Assembly: GCA_001606155.1 (NCBI GenBank)
Contig: LODT01000029.1
Span: forward strand, 186,001-250,000
Direction: 5' to 3'
Length of the DNA stretch: 64,000 bases
Source of the DNA: Tieghemostelium lacteum
Lineage: Eukaryota; Evosea; Eumycetozoa; Dictyosteliales; Raperosteliaceae
Each line of letters opens with the position of its first letter. Position 1 is the first letter of the stretch. Positions 46,060-55,490 of the stretch are shown here, in pieces. The position numbers were made by a program, and so were the translations under genes. The notes under the pieces were generated by a model, which searched no databases, was not told the DNA's origin, and saw only the letters and a list, made by a program, of their open reading frames with translations.

Positions 46060-47082
46060 ATGTCTGATGATTTAAAACAAAAATGTAAATTATTATAAAT
46101 GTGTAAAAATATTTATTTTAACATGTGTTAATATTTATTTGAATTTAGATGACAATTTAAAGAAATATAAAGAAAAGTTAGAAAAACAAATTGAGGATTT
46201 AAAGATACAGGTGAGCATAGAGAATGAATTTTCAAATAATAAACCTGTAGAGATATTTCAACAAAATAGCACTGATATGGTTATTGTTAGAAATGAAGAG
46301 ACTATACAGTATTCAAGTGAAAAACTATTCAGTGAATTTAAAAGTAACATACAAGAACAAAGTATTCATCTAAACAAAAAGTTTTTTGATTTCTTGGGTC
46401 TTTCTATTGAACCAAACGAATCATTAAATGCCATTAAAGATAAACATGAAATCTCTACACTACAATTGAAATTAAATCTAAAAAAGCAAGAGATTTTAAA
46501 TTCGAATACTTTAATTTTAAAATTTATTACTCATCATAAAAGTAGATATCTATATTGAAAAGTTTAGGTATACAGAAGAGAAATATTAATTAAATTTATA
46601 AATTAGATAGATATATTGATATCTATTATATAAGGATAACAACAGCGGATGATGGTAGTGGTATAGTTAGGATACTAGACCATACAATACCTTATTGGGT
46701 ACCATTAGAGCAGATTAAAGAAACTTATTTAAATAGTGATTTCAAGTTGTTTTGTGAGGTGATTCAAGCAATTTTGAATATATATACAGAGAAAAGAGAG
46801 GAATTCAATCAATTACAAGATATGGGTATATTTTATCAAGAGACTAATGAGTCAATGTCATGGATCTCTTTTTCATTGAAGGTACAGAAAAAGATATTAT
46901 GGAAGATTACCATGCAATATGAGAATCTTATAACTAGAATACCAGCTATCAAAGTACTATTGGATGACCAATCGGAAATTGATAGTAAAGATATTCAATA
47001 TCTAATTGTAAAACAGAAACATCAAGAAACTTTCTCTTATAGATTATTTTTAAATGAACTACGAGAAACTTTTAAAAGGTAA
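46060..47082 (+). CDS. Probable kinetochore protein CENP-O
   Basis: Proposed exons 46060-46084, 46149-46541 and 46607-47082, with introns of 64 and 65 nt, give 297 residues, close to the 300 of human CENP-O. The start MSDDLKQKYDNLKKYKEKLE is coiled coil, as in CENP-O. The strongest match is ILDHTIPYWVPLEQIKETYL against the CENP-O motif H-x-x-P-x-x-I/V-PLE-x-x-x-x-YL. The end KQKHQETFSYRLFLNELRET also fits the CENP-O C-terminus (HETLF...). The second joint (46541/46607) is the weakest: it leaves about 20 residues fewer than expected before YIRITTADDG. An alternative donor at 47079 would add 62 residues. Role: inner kinetochore (CCAN) subunit, usually paired with CENP-P. Confidence 0.55.
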
Positions 47083-47149
47083 AGTGTGGTGATGTTCAAC
47101 ACTTCAAGTTTGAAAATTGAGGGTTTATTTAATCTTTTTTTAAAAAAAG

Positions 47150-47577
47150 GAATAGGGTTTATCTGGTGAATCATGAGCATGTAGTACATTCTACAGCTAC
47201 TCTTGAATCTCTTGATTCTTTAGACAAGAGATGCTTTACCAAGATATCACAAATGTTTCTACAAATTGTTCACACAAGACCATTTGGATTCATTTCCAAA
47301 CTCTTCTTTAAAATTTCAAATCCATTTTGAATTTAGTTTCTTTTCTGTTGGTTTACAATCTAATCTACCCATTTCATCAGAAGAATTACTATTAACTAAA
47401 TTAACCAATGGAACTATAGTAGATAGCAATATTGGCACAATTGATACCAACAGACCATTATTTCAACAACATCAATTACCACCTTTATTAAATGTAACCA
47501 ATCAGAATTTAGATACATTGGATAGTGATACTATATCTGCATCAACTTCACTTACAACACCAACATTGTTACAATAA
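47150..47577 (+). other. Open region after CENP-O, possible extra exon
   Basis: Two overlapping plus-strand frames look protein-like. One (47150-47330) reads RVYLVNHEHVVHSTATLESL and could be spliced to the CENP-O frame by donor GTAAAG at 47079 and the acceptor at 47149. The other (about 47224-47577) reads KFQIHFEFSFFSVGLQSNL and ends in a T/S/L-rich tail. They cannot be one exon without a further intron, for which I see no clean GT/AG pair. Status undecided. Confidence 0.3.
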
Positions 47578-47798
47578 TATCACAGCACCCAATATAACTT
47601 CAACTAAGTGGAACTTTATTAAAGGTTGTTCATCATTCATGTTTTTACAACCTAATTTGATATTATATTTAATTGTTTGAAAAGATGAACCAAAATGGGT
47701 GTTTAGTATGATTTATGTTTCTGAGAAAATCAATTAATTTAAATAAAAATTAAAACAAATTATAAATAATTCTGAATGTTAAATAATAATTTAATTAC

Positions 47799-48047
47799 AT
47801 GGTAAAATCTGATGATTCAGGTTTATATCTAGAAGAGAAAAAAGTCATTGCTGAGTCTTTATCAAATAAAAATATTGATATTAAGAGAGCAAAGCAATTA
47901 ACTGATGAGGAATGGAAAGATTTAATACCTAGTAATGGAGGAAGGGGAAGAGTTAGAAGATATGTAAACTCACCTCAATCAATAGTCCAAAAAAAAATAC
48001 AAAAGCAACCAAACAAAATAGACGAACTCCCAACAAAGATACAATAA
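47799..48047 (+). CDS. Small basic protein, 82 residues
   Basis: An open frame from ATG at 47799 encodes MVKSDDSGLYLEEKKVIAES and then KRAKQLTDEEWKDLIPSNGG, ending in basic residues. The LTDEEWKDLIP segment resembles a SAM-like or similar helical domain turn, but this is weak. It sits between the CENP-O region and the second F-box/LRR-like gene, with 62 bases before the latter. No family recognised. Confidence 0.5.
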   Translation: MVKSDDSGLYLEEKKVIAESLSNKNIDIKRAKQLTDEEWKDLIPSNGGRGRVRRYVNSPQSIVQKKIQKQPNKIDELPTKIQ

Positions 48048-48109
48048 ATTAAAACATTAAGATAAAATTTAAGAAAATGAATTATGAAAAATATTTTTTT
48101 TTTATTTAA

Positions 48110-49729
48110 ATGTTAACAAAGTTGATTTGTAAAAAGATTATAGATGACTATCTAAAATCATTCTACCTGATAAATGACAGTTATTTCTATAGGTACTTTA
48201 TTGGCACTATATCACTAGTATGCAAAGATTGGTATCAAATTGTATTTAGCATTACAATTGAGAGTGTAGAGATTAACTCTCTAGATATTCAATACATCCA
48301 TCATCTATTGAAAAAAGGAATCGTTATAAAAGAAATAGATTTACGTTGCCTTTTAATACCAAAACCAAGTCAAAATCAAATTCATGATATACTAGAATTG
48401 TGGAAGATCAATATGGGTCTTAACCCTAAAATTGTATTAATTGGATTAGGTTTAGAAACATTGAATTTACAAATAGTTCAATCAAAATATCCACAGTATA
48501 TCACATATGATACACTATATTACCGTAAAGAACATCTATCACAAGACAAACTAGAATGTTGTAGAAATATGAATAGGCAATACAAACATGTAATACTAGA
48601 TAGTATAGAAGCTCCAAGTATTCTATCTAACTTTCATTCTATCATTCTAAAGTTTTCAGTATTCTCTATAAGAGATTACCAACAAATTCTATTAAATAAC
48701 CCACAGTTAGAAAAGTTAACTGTAGATATTGAATATATATTGGATTGTAATGGTGAGACACTTTTCACACCTGAATTGGTTAATCATAAACATCTAAAGG
48801 AAGTGAAATTGGAATTGATAGATTATGAAGGTGGTTATTCTGGTGAGACATTATTAAATGTCATAACTTATCTCAACGCAAATTCAGTTATAGAGACTCT
48901 AATGTATACTCCTGATTTAGCAGAGGAAGACTGTGAAGGAAGTGGTTCAATTGATAGCGATCAATTTAGAATATATAATAGTACTTTAAAGATTCTTTAC
49001 AATGTATATGATTTTAGGGCCATACTCATTCTACCTACATTATATTCAATGTGGTCTTGTAAATCATCGATTGAATCAGCTATTTATCCTCATAATTATA
49101 TGTTTAGTGATTTGGATATTAGTTCACTAATACAATATCACAATAATGTAACAACATTAGTTGCTCCATCCATGACATCGGTAGATTTTTATAAACTAAT
49201 ACAGAGTCTACCTAATCTGACTTCATTGACATTTCCAAATGTTATAGGAAAAGTAACACTTAACCTAAGGGATATGTTATATCCTTTGAAGAATCTACGT
49301 ACTCTCCATCATCCATCTCCAACTATCAATCAGATTATAACTATAGTTGAACTCAACCATCCATCATTGACCACTTTTGGTTTTAAATTTGTTAATGTAA
49401 CTAAAGAAGTAAACATTTCTAATGATCTTGAAACTGCATTCCAAAAGAATGATATAATTAAACATTTGCATATCTCTCATGTAAATCCTCAAGAACTGAA
49501 CTATATCCTAACCAACATATTACCAAAATCTTCTCTACAATCTCTTACAATCACAGACCCAGTTTTTTTTAGTAATGATGTAAAAAGTATCAAAAATATT
49601 ATCACCGAATATTACCAAAGATCAGTAAACAACAATGAATGTAATCTCATTCTTCCTGATAGATTAAACATTCCCAATCTTACCACATGGGAGATATTAT
49701 TAAAAAACATAAACAATCTAACCAATTAA
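48110..49729 (+). CDS. F-box/LRR-like family protein B
   Basis: Intronless, 539 residues. The N-terminus (LICKKIIDDYLKSFYLIND, then GTISLVCKDWYQIVFS) is an F-box-like segment, followed by irregular leucine-rich units such as LEKLTVDIEYILD, LPNLTSLTFPNV and SSLQSLTITDP. It has the same architecture as the gene at 43013 but is intronless and strongly diverged. Role probably in substrate recognition by an SCF ligase; inference only. Confidence 0.78.
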   Translation: MLTKLICKKIIDDYLKSFYLINDSYFYRYFIGTISLVCKDWYQIVFSITIESVEINSLDIQYIHHLLKKGIVIKEIDLRCLLIPKPSQNQIHDILELWKINMGLNPKIVLIGLGLETLNLQIVQSKYPQYITYDTLYYRKEHLSQDKLECCRNMNRQYKHVILDSIEAPSILSNFHSIILKFSVFSIRDYQQILLNNPQLEKLTVDIEYILDCNGETLFTPELVNHKHLKEVKLELIDYEGGYSGETLLNVITYLNANSVIETLMYTPDLAEEDCEGSGSIDSDQFRIYNSTLKILYNVYDFRAILILPTLYSMWSCKSSIESAIYPHNYMFSDLDISSLIQYHNNVTTLVAPSMTSVDFYKLIQSLPNLTSLTFPNVIGKVTLNLRDMLYPLKNLRTLHHPSPTINQIITIVELNHPSLTTFGFKFVNVTKEVNISNDLETAFQKNDIIKHLHISHVNPQELNYILTNILPKSSLQSLTITDPVFFSNDVKSIKNIITEYYQRSVNNNECNLILPDRLNIPNLTTWEILLKNINNLTN

Positions 49730-49761
49730 TCAATTAAGATATCTACATTGCCTTTTATAAT

Positions 49762-50259
49762 TTAGATTTCATTTGTTGTTGTGCTATTATTGTCTTGATT
49801 AGTATCTTTAACAAAGAATTTACTAACCAGGTTACCTAAAGTTGCACCAGCGGTTCCACCAAATACTATTGTAGAAGTTGCAACACCAGCAGCTCCAATA
49901 CTTTGAGCAGATCCTACTATTAGACTTCCACTACCTAGATAGGCCATGGTGTTTGCTGCAATTGTCCCTGCTGCTATACCTACTGATGTAAACCCAACTG
50001 CACTCAATATAAATGGCGTGGCGACAACCACACCAGAACCTACAACTGCACCTCCTACTATAAACTTTGCAGTACGCATTGTACTTGACTCTTGATTAGG
50101 AGGAGTTTCTACTCCTTCTTTATCATTATCTATTGTTGTGGATGGATCGTCATCAGATTCTATTGATGATTCAGAATTTACTAGATTTTGTTGAACAAAG
50201 CCATGTGATACCAAAATAAAAGATAGTAGTAAAGAAAGGATTATTTTTGATTTCACCAT
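49762..50259 (-). CDS. ISG12/IFI6-family small membrane protein
   Basis: I start the gene at the ATG at 50259, giving 165 residues, because it opens MVKSKIILSLLLSFILVSHG, a signal peptide. The open frame extends 19 codons further upstream but those codons are Lys/Phe-rich and A-run derived. An acidic S/D/E spacer follows. The C-terminal half (AKFIVGGAVVGSGVVVATPF, AVGFTSVGIAAGTIAANTMA, then SIGAAGVATSTIVFGGTAGA) is the glycine/alanine-rich helical repeat of the IFI6/IFI27 (ISG12) family. In animals these are mitochondrial or ER membrane proteins in innate responses. Their role in amoebae is unknown. Confidence 0.82.
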   Translation of the reverse strand: MVKSKIILSLLLSFILVSHGFVQQNLVNSESSIESDDDPSTTIDNDKEGVETPPNQESSTMRTAKFIVGGAVVGSGVVVATPFILSAVGFTSVGIAAGTIAANTMAYLGSGSLIVGSAQSIGAAGVATSTIVFGGTAGATLGNLVSKFFVKDTNQDNNSTTTNEI

Positions 50260-50316
50260 TTTTGAACTAATGTGATTTTTAAAAAATTTTTTTTTTTTAA
50301 AATCTAGATCAGCCAA

Positions 50317-50743
50317 AGATATTATCTCAAATGTCTCAAATGTACACCTATGGTTTTGATTGTATATCGAGTTCCTATAAAAGAATAATGATTACAAAAT
50401 TTATAAATTAAAATAATTTTAAATTAATTTTCAATTGGTGTTAAATATATTTAGAATATTTAAATAATTTAAAATTCAAAGTATTTTTAATCAAAACCAA
50501 CTTTATCTATTTTTTAGTACATTTTTTTTTAGATTTTTTTGAATGGTGGAAACCAAAATAGACATGAATTATCAGTTATAAAAAAAATAGAAATTAATTG
50601 AATTTAATAATGATTGGTGATTTCAATATTTAGAGTGAAAAATGATTCTTTATAAAAGAGTCTTTTTTAAAATAAGTTTAAATCATTATACATATTTTCA
50701 ATAATAGAGTCAAATAATTATAATAATAATAAGAACAACAAAT
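50317..50743. other. Divergent intergenic region
   Basis: About 430 bases between the ISG12-like gene (minus) and the cellobiohydrolase gene (plus), expected to hold both promoters. It is A/T rich with an A/T homopolymer near 50525. I see no obvious operator. Confidence 0.55.
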
Positions 50744-52138
50744 ATGTACAAACAACTACATTTTATAACATTTATTGTATTATCTACATGTATTTTAAAT
50801 ATTGTGTGGAGTCAGAAAGCTGGAAAATTGAATCCAGAGGTACATCCTACAATGTCATGGGAAACATGCGGTATTGATGGTAATTGCACTACAAATCAAG
50901 GTCAAGTTGTAATCGATGCCAATTGGAGGTGGGTACATTCTGAACAAGGTACCAACTGCTATACTGGTAATACATGGAACCCTACATTCTGTCCTGATGA
51001 TAAGACCTGTGCCCAAAACTGTTATTTAGAAGGTGCTCAATACCAGTCTGTTTATGGTGTGACTACTCATGAGGATTCCATCCGTTTGAATTTTGTAACT
51101 CAAAGTCAAGGTAAGAACATTGGATCCCGTCTATTTCTAATGGAGAATGAGACCAACTACCAAATGTTTTATGTTCTCGGTCAGGAATTTAGTTTTGATG
51201 TAGATGTTTCCAAATTGGATTGTGGTCTTAATGGTGCTTTGTATTTTGTGTCTATGGATAGTGATGGTGGTACATCTCGTTTCCCAACTAATGAAGCAGG
51301 TGCAAAGTTTGGTACTGGGTATTGTGATGCTCAATGTCCTAGAGATTTGAAGTTTATCAGTGGTGAAGGTAATGTTGATGGTTGGGTTCCTTCAAGTAAC
51401 AATCCAAATACAGGTGTAGGTGGACACGGTTCATGTTGCTCTGAAATGGATATTTGGGAAGCTAATAAGATGGCTAGTGCATTTACTCCACATCCATGTG
51501 ATGTTGTAGGCCAGAACATGTGCAGTGGTGATACTTGTGGAGGTACAGCTTCTTCTAATAGATATGGTGGTGAGTGTGATCCTGATGGTTGTGATTTCAA
51601 TCCATATCGTATGGGTAACAAGACATTCTACGGTCCAGGTCTTGACATTGATACTAACAGTGTAATCACAGTAGTTACTCAATTCCTAACCTCAGATGAC
51701 ACTCCAACAGGTACACTCACATCCATCAACAGATTGTACATCCAAAAAGGTGAAATTGTATCTCAATCACAATCTACTATTGAAGGTGTAGAAGGTAACA
51801 AAGTCAATGATCAATTCTGTATGAAACAAAAGGAAGTCTTTGGAGACCCTGACTCTTTCACCAAACACGGTGGTATGCAGCAAATGGGTAAAGCATTACA
51901 AAATGGTATGGTTTTGGTAATGTCACTCTGGGACGACTACTTTGCTGACATGTTATGGTTAGACAGTTCCTATCCAGTCAATGGTACAACTACTCAACCA
52001 GGTGTTCTTCGTGGTCCATGCTCAACAACCTCTGGTGTACCTGCCGATGTTGAATCCAAATACCCTGATGCCTATGTAATATATTCAAATATTAAAGTTG
52101 GTCCAATTGGTTCCACCTATAAAAATCTTAAAAAATAA
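50744..52138 (+). CDS. cbhA: GH7 cellobiohydrolase (exoglucanase), secreted
   Basis: Intronless, 464 residues. A signal peptide ([20 protein letters not shown], then VWSQ) precedes a complete glycoside hydrolase 7 catalytic domain: HPTMSWETC at the N-terminus, many paired cysteines, and the catalytic E-x-D-x-x-E motif at E234, D236 and E239 ([12 protein letters not shown]). E234 is the nucleophile and E239 the acid/base in the family. Length fits a GH7 domain without a cellulose-binding module or linker; the chain ends GSTYKNLKK. Dictyostelids use such cellulases to degrade the cellulose of stalk and spore coats. Codon use is richer in C-ending codons than its neighbours, consistent with high expression. 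Confidence 0.95.
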   Translation: MYKQLHFITFIVLSTCILNIVWSQKAGKLNPEVHPTMSWETCGIDGNCTTNQGQVVIDANWRWVHSEQGTNCYTGNTWNPTFCPDDKTCAQNCYLEGAQYQSVYGVTTHEDSIRLNFVTQSQGKNIGSRLFLMENETNYQMFYVLGQEFSFDVDVSKLDCGLNGALYFVSMDSDGGTSRFPTNEAGAKFGTGYCDAQCPRDLKFISGEGNVDGWVPSSNNPNTGVGGHGSCCSEMDIWEANKMASAFTPHPCDVVGQNMCSGDTCGGTASSNRYGGECDPDGCDFNPYRMGNKTFYGPGLDIDTNSVITVVTQFLTSDDTPTGTLTSINRLYIQKGEIVSQSQSTIEGVEGNKVNDQFCMKQKEVFGDPDSFTKHGGMQQMGKALQNGMVLVMSLWDDYFADMLWLDSSYPVNGTTTQPGVLRGPCSTTSGVPADVESKYPDAYVIYSNIKVGPIGSTYKNLKK

Positions 52139-52670
52139 ATCTAATCAGTATCTTTTCCTAGTTATTGATAAGGTTTTCGTACACCCCCTAAATTTCCGAT
52201 ATTCCTTTTTTTTTAAAAAAGTTAAAGTTTATAATAGACATCATAGAAGTTTATGTTTGAGTTACTAGTAGGCTATTCAATTTCATATATTCTTGCATTT
52301 CTAAGGCATTGCAATAGATATGTAACTCATGATTTCTTTAACAACAATTTCTCAAATCTTGGAAGCTGAGGTTATGAATCCAAGTACATTATTTAACAGT
52401 ACTAAATGGAGATCTAACCAAATTACTGTCAATACCTCTTCTGGAATTCAATTTACGGCTACTTTTAATTTACCCCATAAACATCTCACCACAGTTTATT
52501 CATTATAATTATAAACAAAAATTCACTCACCTGTCCTAATTCTTCATTCTTTAATTAAATGCATTGAATTTTCTAGATCGTGTTTTTGCATTTACTAAGA
52601 AAATCTGTGTTAATTTGATTTTTTTTGTATTTTCATTTTCTCATAATGTTTTGAAAATCAATTAATAGTA
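52139..52670. other. Spacer with a short open frame
   Basis: 532 bases between two plus-strand genes. A 59-codon plus-strand frame at 52329-52508 (ATG ... LTTVYSL) looks mildly protein-like (NPSTLFNSTKWRSNQITVNT) but has no supporting context. It may be a remnant of a coding sequence. Otherwise A/T-rich. Confidence 0.4.
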
Positions 52671-55442
52671 ATGAAAAAAGTACCCACTAGCAGAAAAGGT
52701 TTTGTTGTACCTTTTAAAAATGATGATCAAAGTTTAAACATTCAAGTCGTTGAAAAGACTAGTGTAAAAAAGGAGGATAAAACTATATCAACAAATCCAT
52801 TGGAAAAGAAACCACCTAAAGTACCTAAAACAACAACAAAAACCACTTCTACTACTACCACGACTACATCAAAACCCATTAATATAACATCAAAATCTGT
52901 TGATATAAAGAGTAATTTTTATAAAGTTAGGCAATGTCCTTTAACTAGTAAAAAGCATAAATTATATCAAGATGGTTATGTATGTCTAAATCATTCAAAG
53001 AACTATATAGAAATGTTTGATGAAAATGGAAAGGAGATTGGAAAATCAGTAGTTTTGAAAATTAGTGATTTTAAAGAGGGTTTTAAATGTACTATATCAT
53101 CAAGAGAGGTCATTGTAGATGATTCAATATCTCAAGAAGAATTTCAAAGCAGTATGAATATGAGTAGTACAGTTGATGATACACCAGAACCTGTTATTGT
53201 AAAAACTGAAATTAAACAATTTAAAAGTCATAGTACATCTTCAGCACCTATTACTGTAAGTGGTAAACTTAAACCTAGGAGTGACCCAAATGCACCTGAT
53301 GCTTTGGTGCTTTATAGACCTGAATCGGAATCAGAGACATATGTAGTTGTAGATTCATTTCTTTCAAAGAAGCTCAGACCACATCAAAAGATTGGTGTAC
53401 AGTTTATATGGGACTGTATTACTGGTAGATCTAATGAATTTGGAAATGGTGTGATTCTAGCGGATCAAATGGGTCTAGGTAAGACTCTACAGACACTCAC
53501 ATTACTATGGACAGCTATAAAACAGAGTAAATCAGGATCACCTTTAGTTAAGAAAGTTATTATAGTTACACCTACCAATTTAGTTGGTAATTGGAAGAAA
53601 GAGATTGTTACATGGTTGGGAAGTGAAAGACTTAAACCATTTGTTTTAACTGATTCAGCATCAAAGAAGACTAAAGAGATGATGGAAGATTTCAAAACAT
53701 CTCTTGTCTATCCAGTACTGATTATTACTTATGAACAATGTAGAATCTATTCTAATATTCTAGAGACTCTAAATAATATTGGGTTGTTGATATGTGATGA
53801 AGCACATAGACTAAAGAATTCAAATTCTCAGACTACTTTATCAATTAATAATATTAAAGCTAGTAAGCGAATACTTATCACTGGTACTCCTATTCAGAAT
53901 GATTTAGGTGAGTTTTATGCAATGGTTGATTTTTGTAATCCTGGGTCACTAGGGTCACCGATTTCATTTAAAAAGTCATTTATCAATCCAATTATGAAAT
54001 TCAGAGAAACAGGTCAAGGTAATGATGGTTTAGAGAAATCTAAAGAATTAGCAGAGATTACAAAATCATTTATAATTAGAAGAAAGTCTAATCTTTTGGA
54101 ACAGTATCTTCCACCTAAAAGTACCCATATTGTGTTTTGTGGTCTAACTACAGTACAATCTGAAGTTTATTTAAATTTTACAAAATCAAAGTCTATTGAG
54201 ACTTTAATATCAAAATCATCGTTTATGGAATTCCAGAGTGATGAAGCACAAGAAGAAGGTACTGGTGATGAGAATCTTACTACACTATCGGCAATCACAA
54301 TTCTCAAAAAACTTTGTAATTCGCCATTGTTGATTGAAAACTCTGTTAGTTATAAGAATGTAATGTCGAATAGCGAAAGACCTAATCTTGTAGAGAGTTC
54401 AACTAAATTTCAGTTTATTCGTCATTTGATTTCTGTTATTAAACCATTGAATGATAAAATAGTACTAGTTAGTAACTATACTCAAACTTTGGATTTAATG
54501 GAGCAATTTCTAAAGGAACTAGGAGTGGAGTTCTATAGGTTAGATGGTTCAGTTAATGCTGAGAAACGTCAGCTATTAGTAGACAGATTCAATGAGTCAA
54601 CGAATAAATTCAATGTATTCTTGTTGTCTTCTAAAGCTGGTGGTGTTGGTATCAATTTGATTGGTGGTAATCATATTGTACTTTTTGATCCTGACTGGAA
54701 CCCAGCAATAGATCAACAGGCTATGGCAAGAGTTTGGAGGGAGGGTCAAACTAAACCTGTTCAAATCTATAGACTAATCAGTACTGGAACTATTGAAGAG
54801 AAAATCTATCAGAGACAGTTGATGAAAGAGTCCATTTCCAATTCTATTGTAGATAAGGTTCATAATGAAAAGAAATCGTTCAGTCAAGAGGAACTTAGAG
54901 ATCTATTTAGTTACAACTCTTTTACAAAATGTGAAACTCATGATTTATTACAATGTCAATGTAATGCTCTATCATCTAATAGTACTACTAAAAGAACATC
55001 AAATACCTCAAATAATAATAGTTTAGATTTACTAAAACAAATTGATCATTTGGATAGTTGGGATCATAACCTTATTGGTGATATGAAAAAGAATGTAATA
55101 TTTACAAAAGAACTAAATAGCATTGTTTCATATATCTTCACTGCTAAACAAAAACCATCAACTAAATTTAATAATGGAAATGAATCTATTTCATTTTTGG
55201 AATCTGATCAGGCGGTTCAAACCACAATTGAAGATGATGCTGATGATGATGAAAAACCAAAGAAAAAGCAGTCAACCAAGAAAGCAACAACCAGTAAAAA
55301 TGCAACTAAAAAGCATACAAAACAAATTGTTGAAGATGAACCTGAAGAAGATCAAGAAGAAGAGGAGGAAGATAAAATACAAAAGAAAAAGAGAAAAGTG
55401 ATTATTGAGGAAGATGATCTATTGGATCTAGAATTTAAATAA
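52671..55442 (+). CDS. rad54b: RAD54B-type SNF2 DNA translocase
   Basis: Intronless, 923 residues. The N-terminus has RKGFVVPFK, which resembles the RAD54B/Rdh54 opening, followed by a low-complexity T/S/K segment. SNF2 motifs: KKLRPHQKIGVQFIWDCITG; Walker A region DQMGLGKT at 265-272; TPTNLVGNWKKE; DEAH at 376-379; ITGTPIQNDLGEFYAMVDF; the C-terminal RecA lobe with SSKAGGVGINLIGG and QAMARVWREGQ. The pair WLGSER and VIIVTPTNLV match RAD54B better than RAD54. The tail is highly acidic and then basic (KKKRKV, a likely nuclear signal). Function: ATP-driven remodelling of Rad51/Dmc1-DNA in homologous recombination. Note DQMG in place of the usual DEMG. Confidence 0.9.
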   Translation: MKKVPTSRKGFVVPFKNDDQSLNIQVVEKTSVKKEDKTISTNPLEKKPPKVPKTTTKTTSTTTTTTSKPINITSKSVDIKSNFYKVRQCPLTSKKHKLYQDGYVCLNHSKNYIEMFDENGKEIGKSVVLKISDFKEGFKCTISSREVIVDDSISQEEFQSSMNMSSTVDDTPEPVIVKTEIKQFKSHSTSSAPITVSGKLKPRSDPNAPDALVLYRPESESETYVVVDSFLSKKLRPHQKIGVQFIWDCITGRSNEFGNGVILADQMGLGKTLQTLTLLWTAIKQSKSGSPLVKKVIIVTPTNLVGNWKKEIVTWLGSERLKPFVLTDSASKKTKEMMEDFKTSLVYPVLIITYEQCRIYSNILETLNNIGLLICDEAHRLKNSNSQTTLSINNIKASKRILITGTPIQNDLGEFYAMVDFCNPGSLGSPISFKKSFINPIMKFRETGQGNDGLEKSKELAEITKSFIIRRKSNLLEQYLPPKSTHIVFCGLTTVQSEVYLNFTKSKSIETLISKSSFMEFQSDEAQEEGTGDENLTTLSAITILKKLCNSPLLIENSVSYKNVMSNSERPNLVESSTKFQFIRHLISVIKPLNDKIVLVSNYTQTLDLMEQFLKELGVEFYRLDGSVNAEKRQLLVDRFNESTNKFNVFLLSSKAGGVGINLIGGNHIVLFDPDWNPAIDQQAMARVWREGQTKPVQIYRLISTGTIEEKIYQRQLMKESISNSIVDKVHNEKKSFSQEELRDLFSYNSFTKCETHDLLQCQCNALSSNSTTKRTSNTSNNNSLDLLKQIDHLDSWDHNLIGDMKKNVIFTKELNSIVSYIFTAKQKPSTKFNNGNESISFLESDQAVQTTIEDDADDDEKPKKKQSTKKATTSKNATKKHTKQIVEDEPEEDQEEEEEDKIQKKKRKVIIEEDDLLDLEFK

Positions 55443-55490
55443 ATATTTACAATATTTAATATTATTAATGTACATTTATATATATCTACT

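Noticed and set aside
50260-50316. Upstream start for the ISG12-like gene (MADLDFKKKKFFKNHISSK)
   Set aside because: It would hide the signal peptide behind Lys/Phe residues derived from A/T runs; the ATG at 50259 is better.
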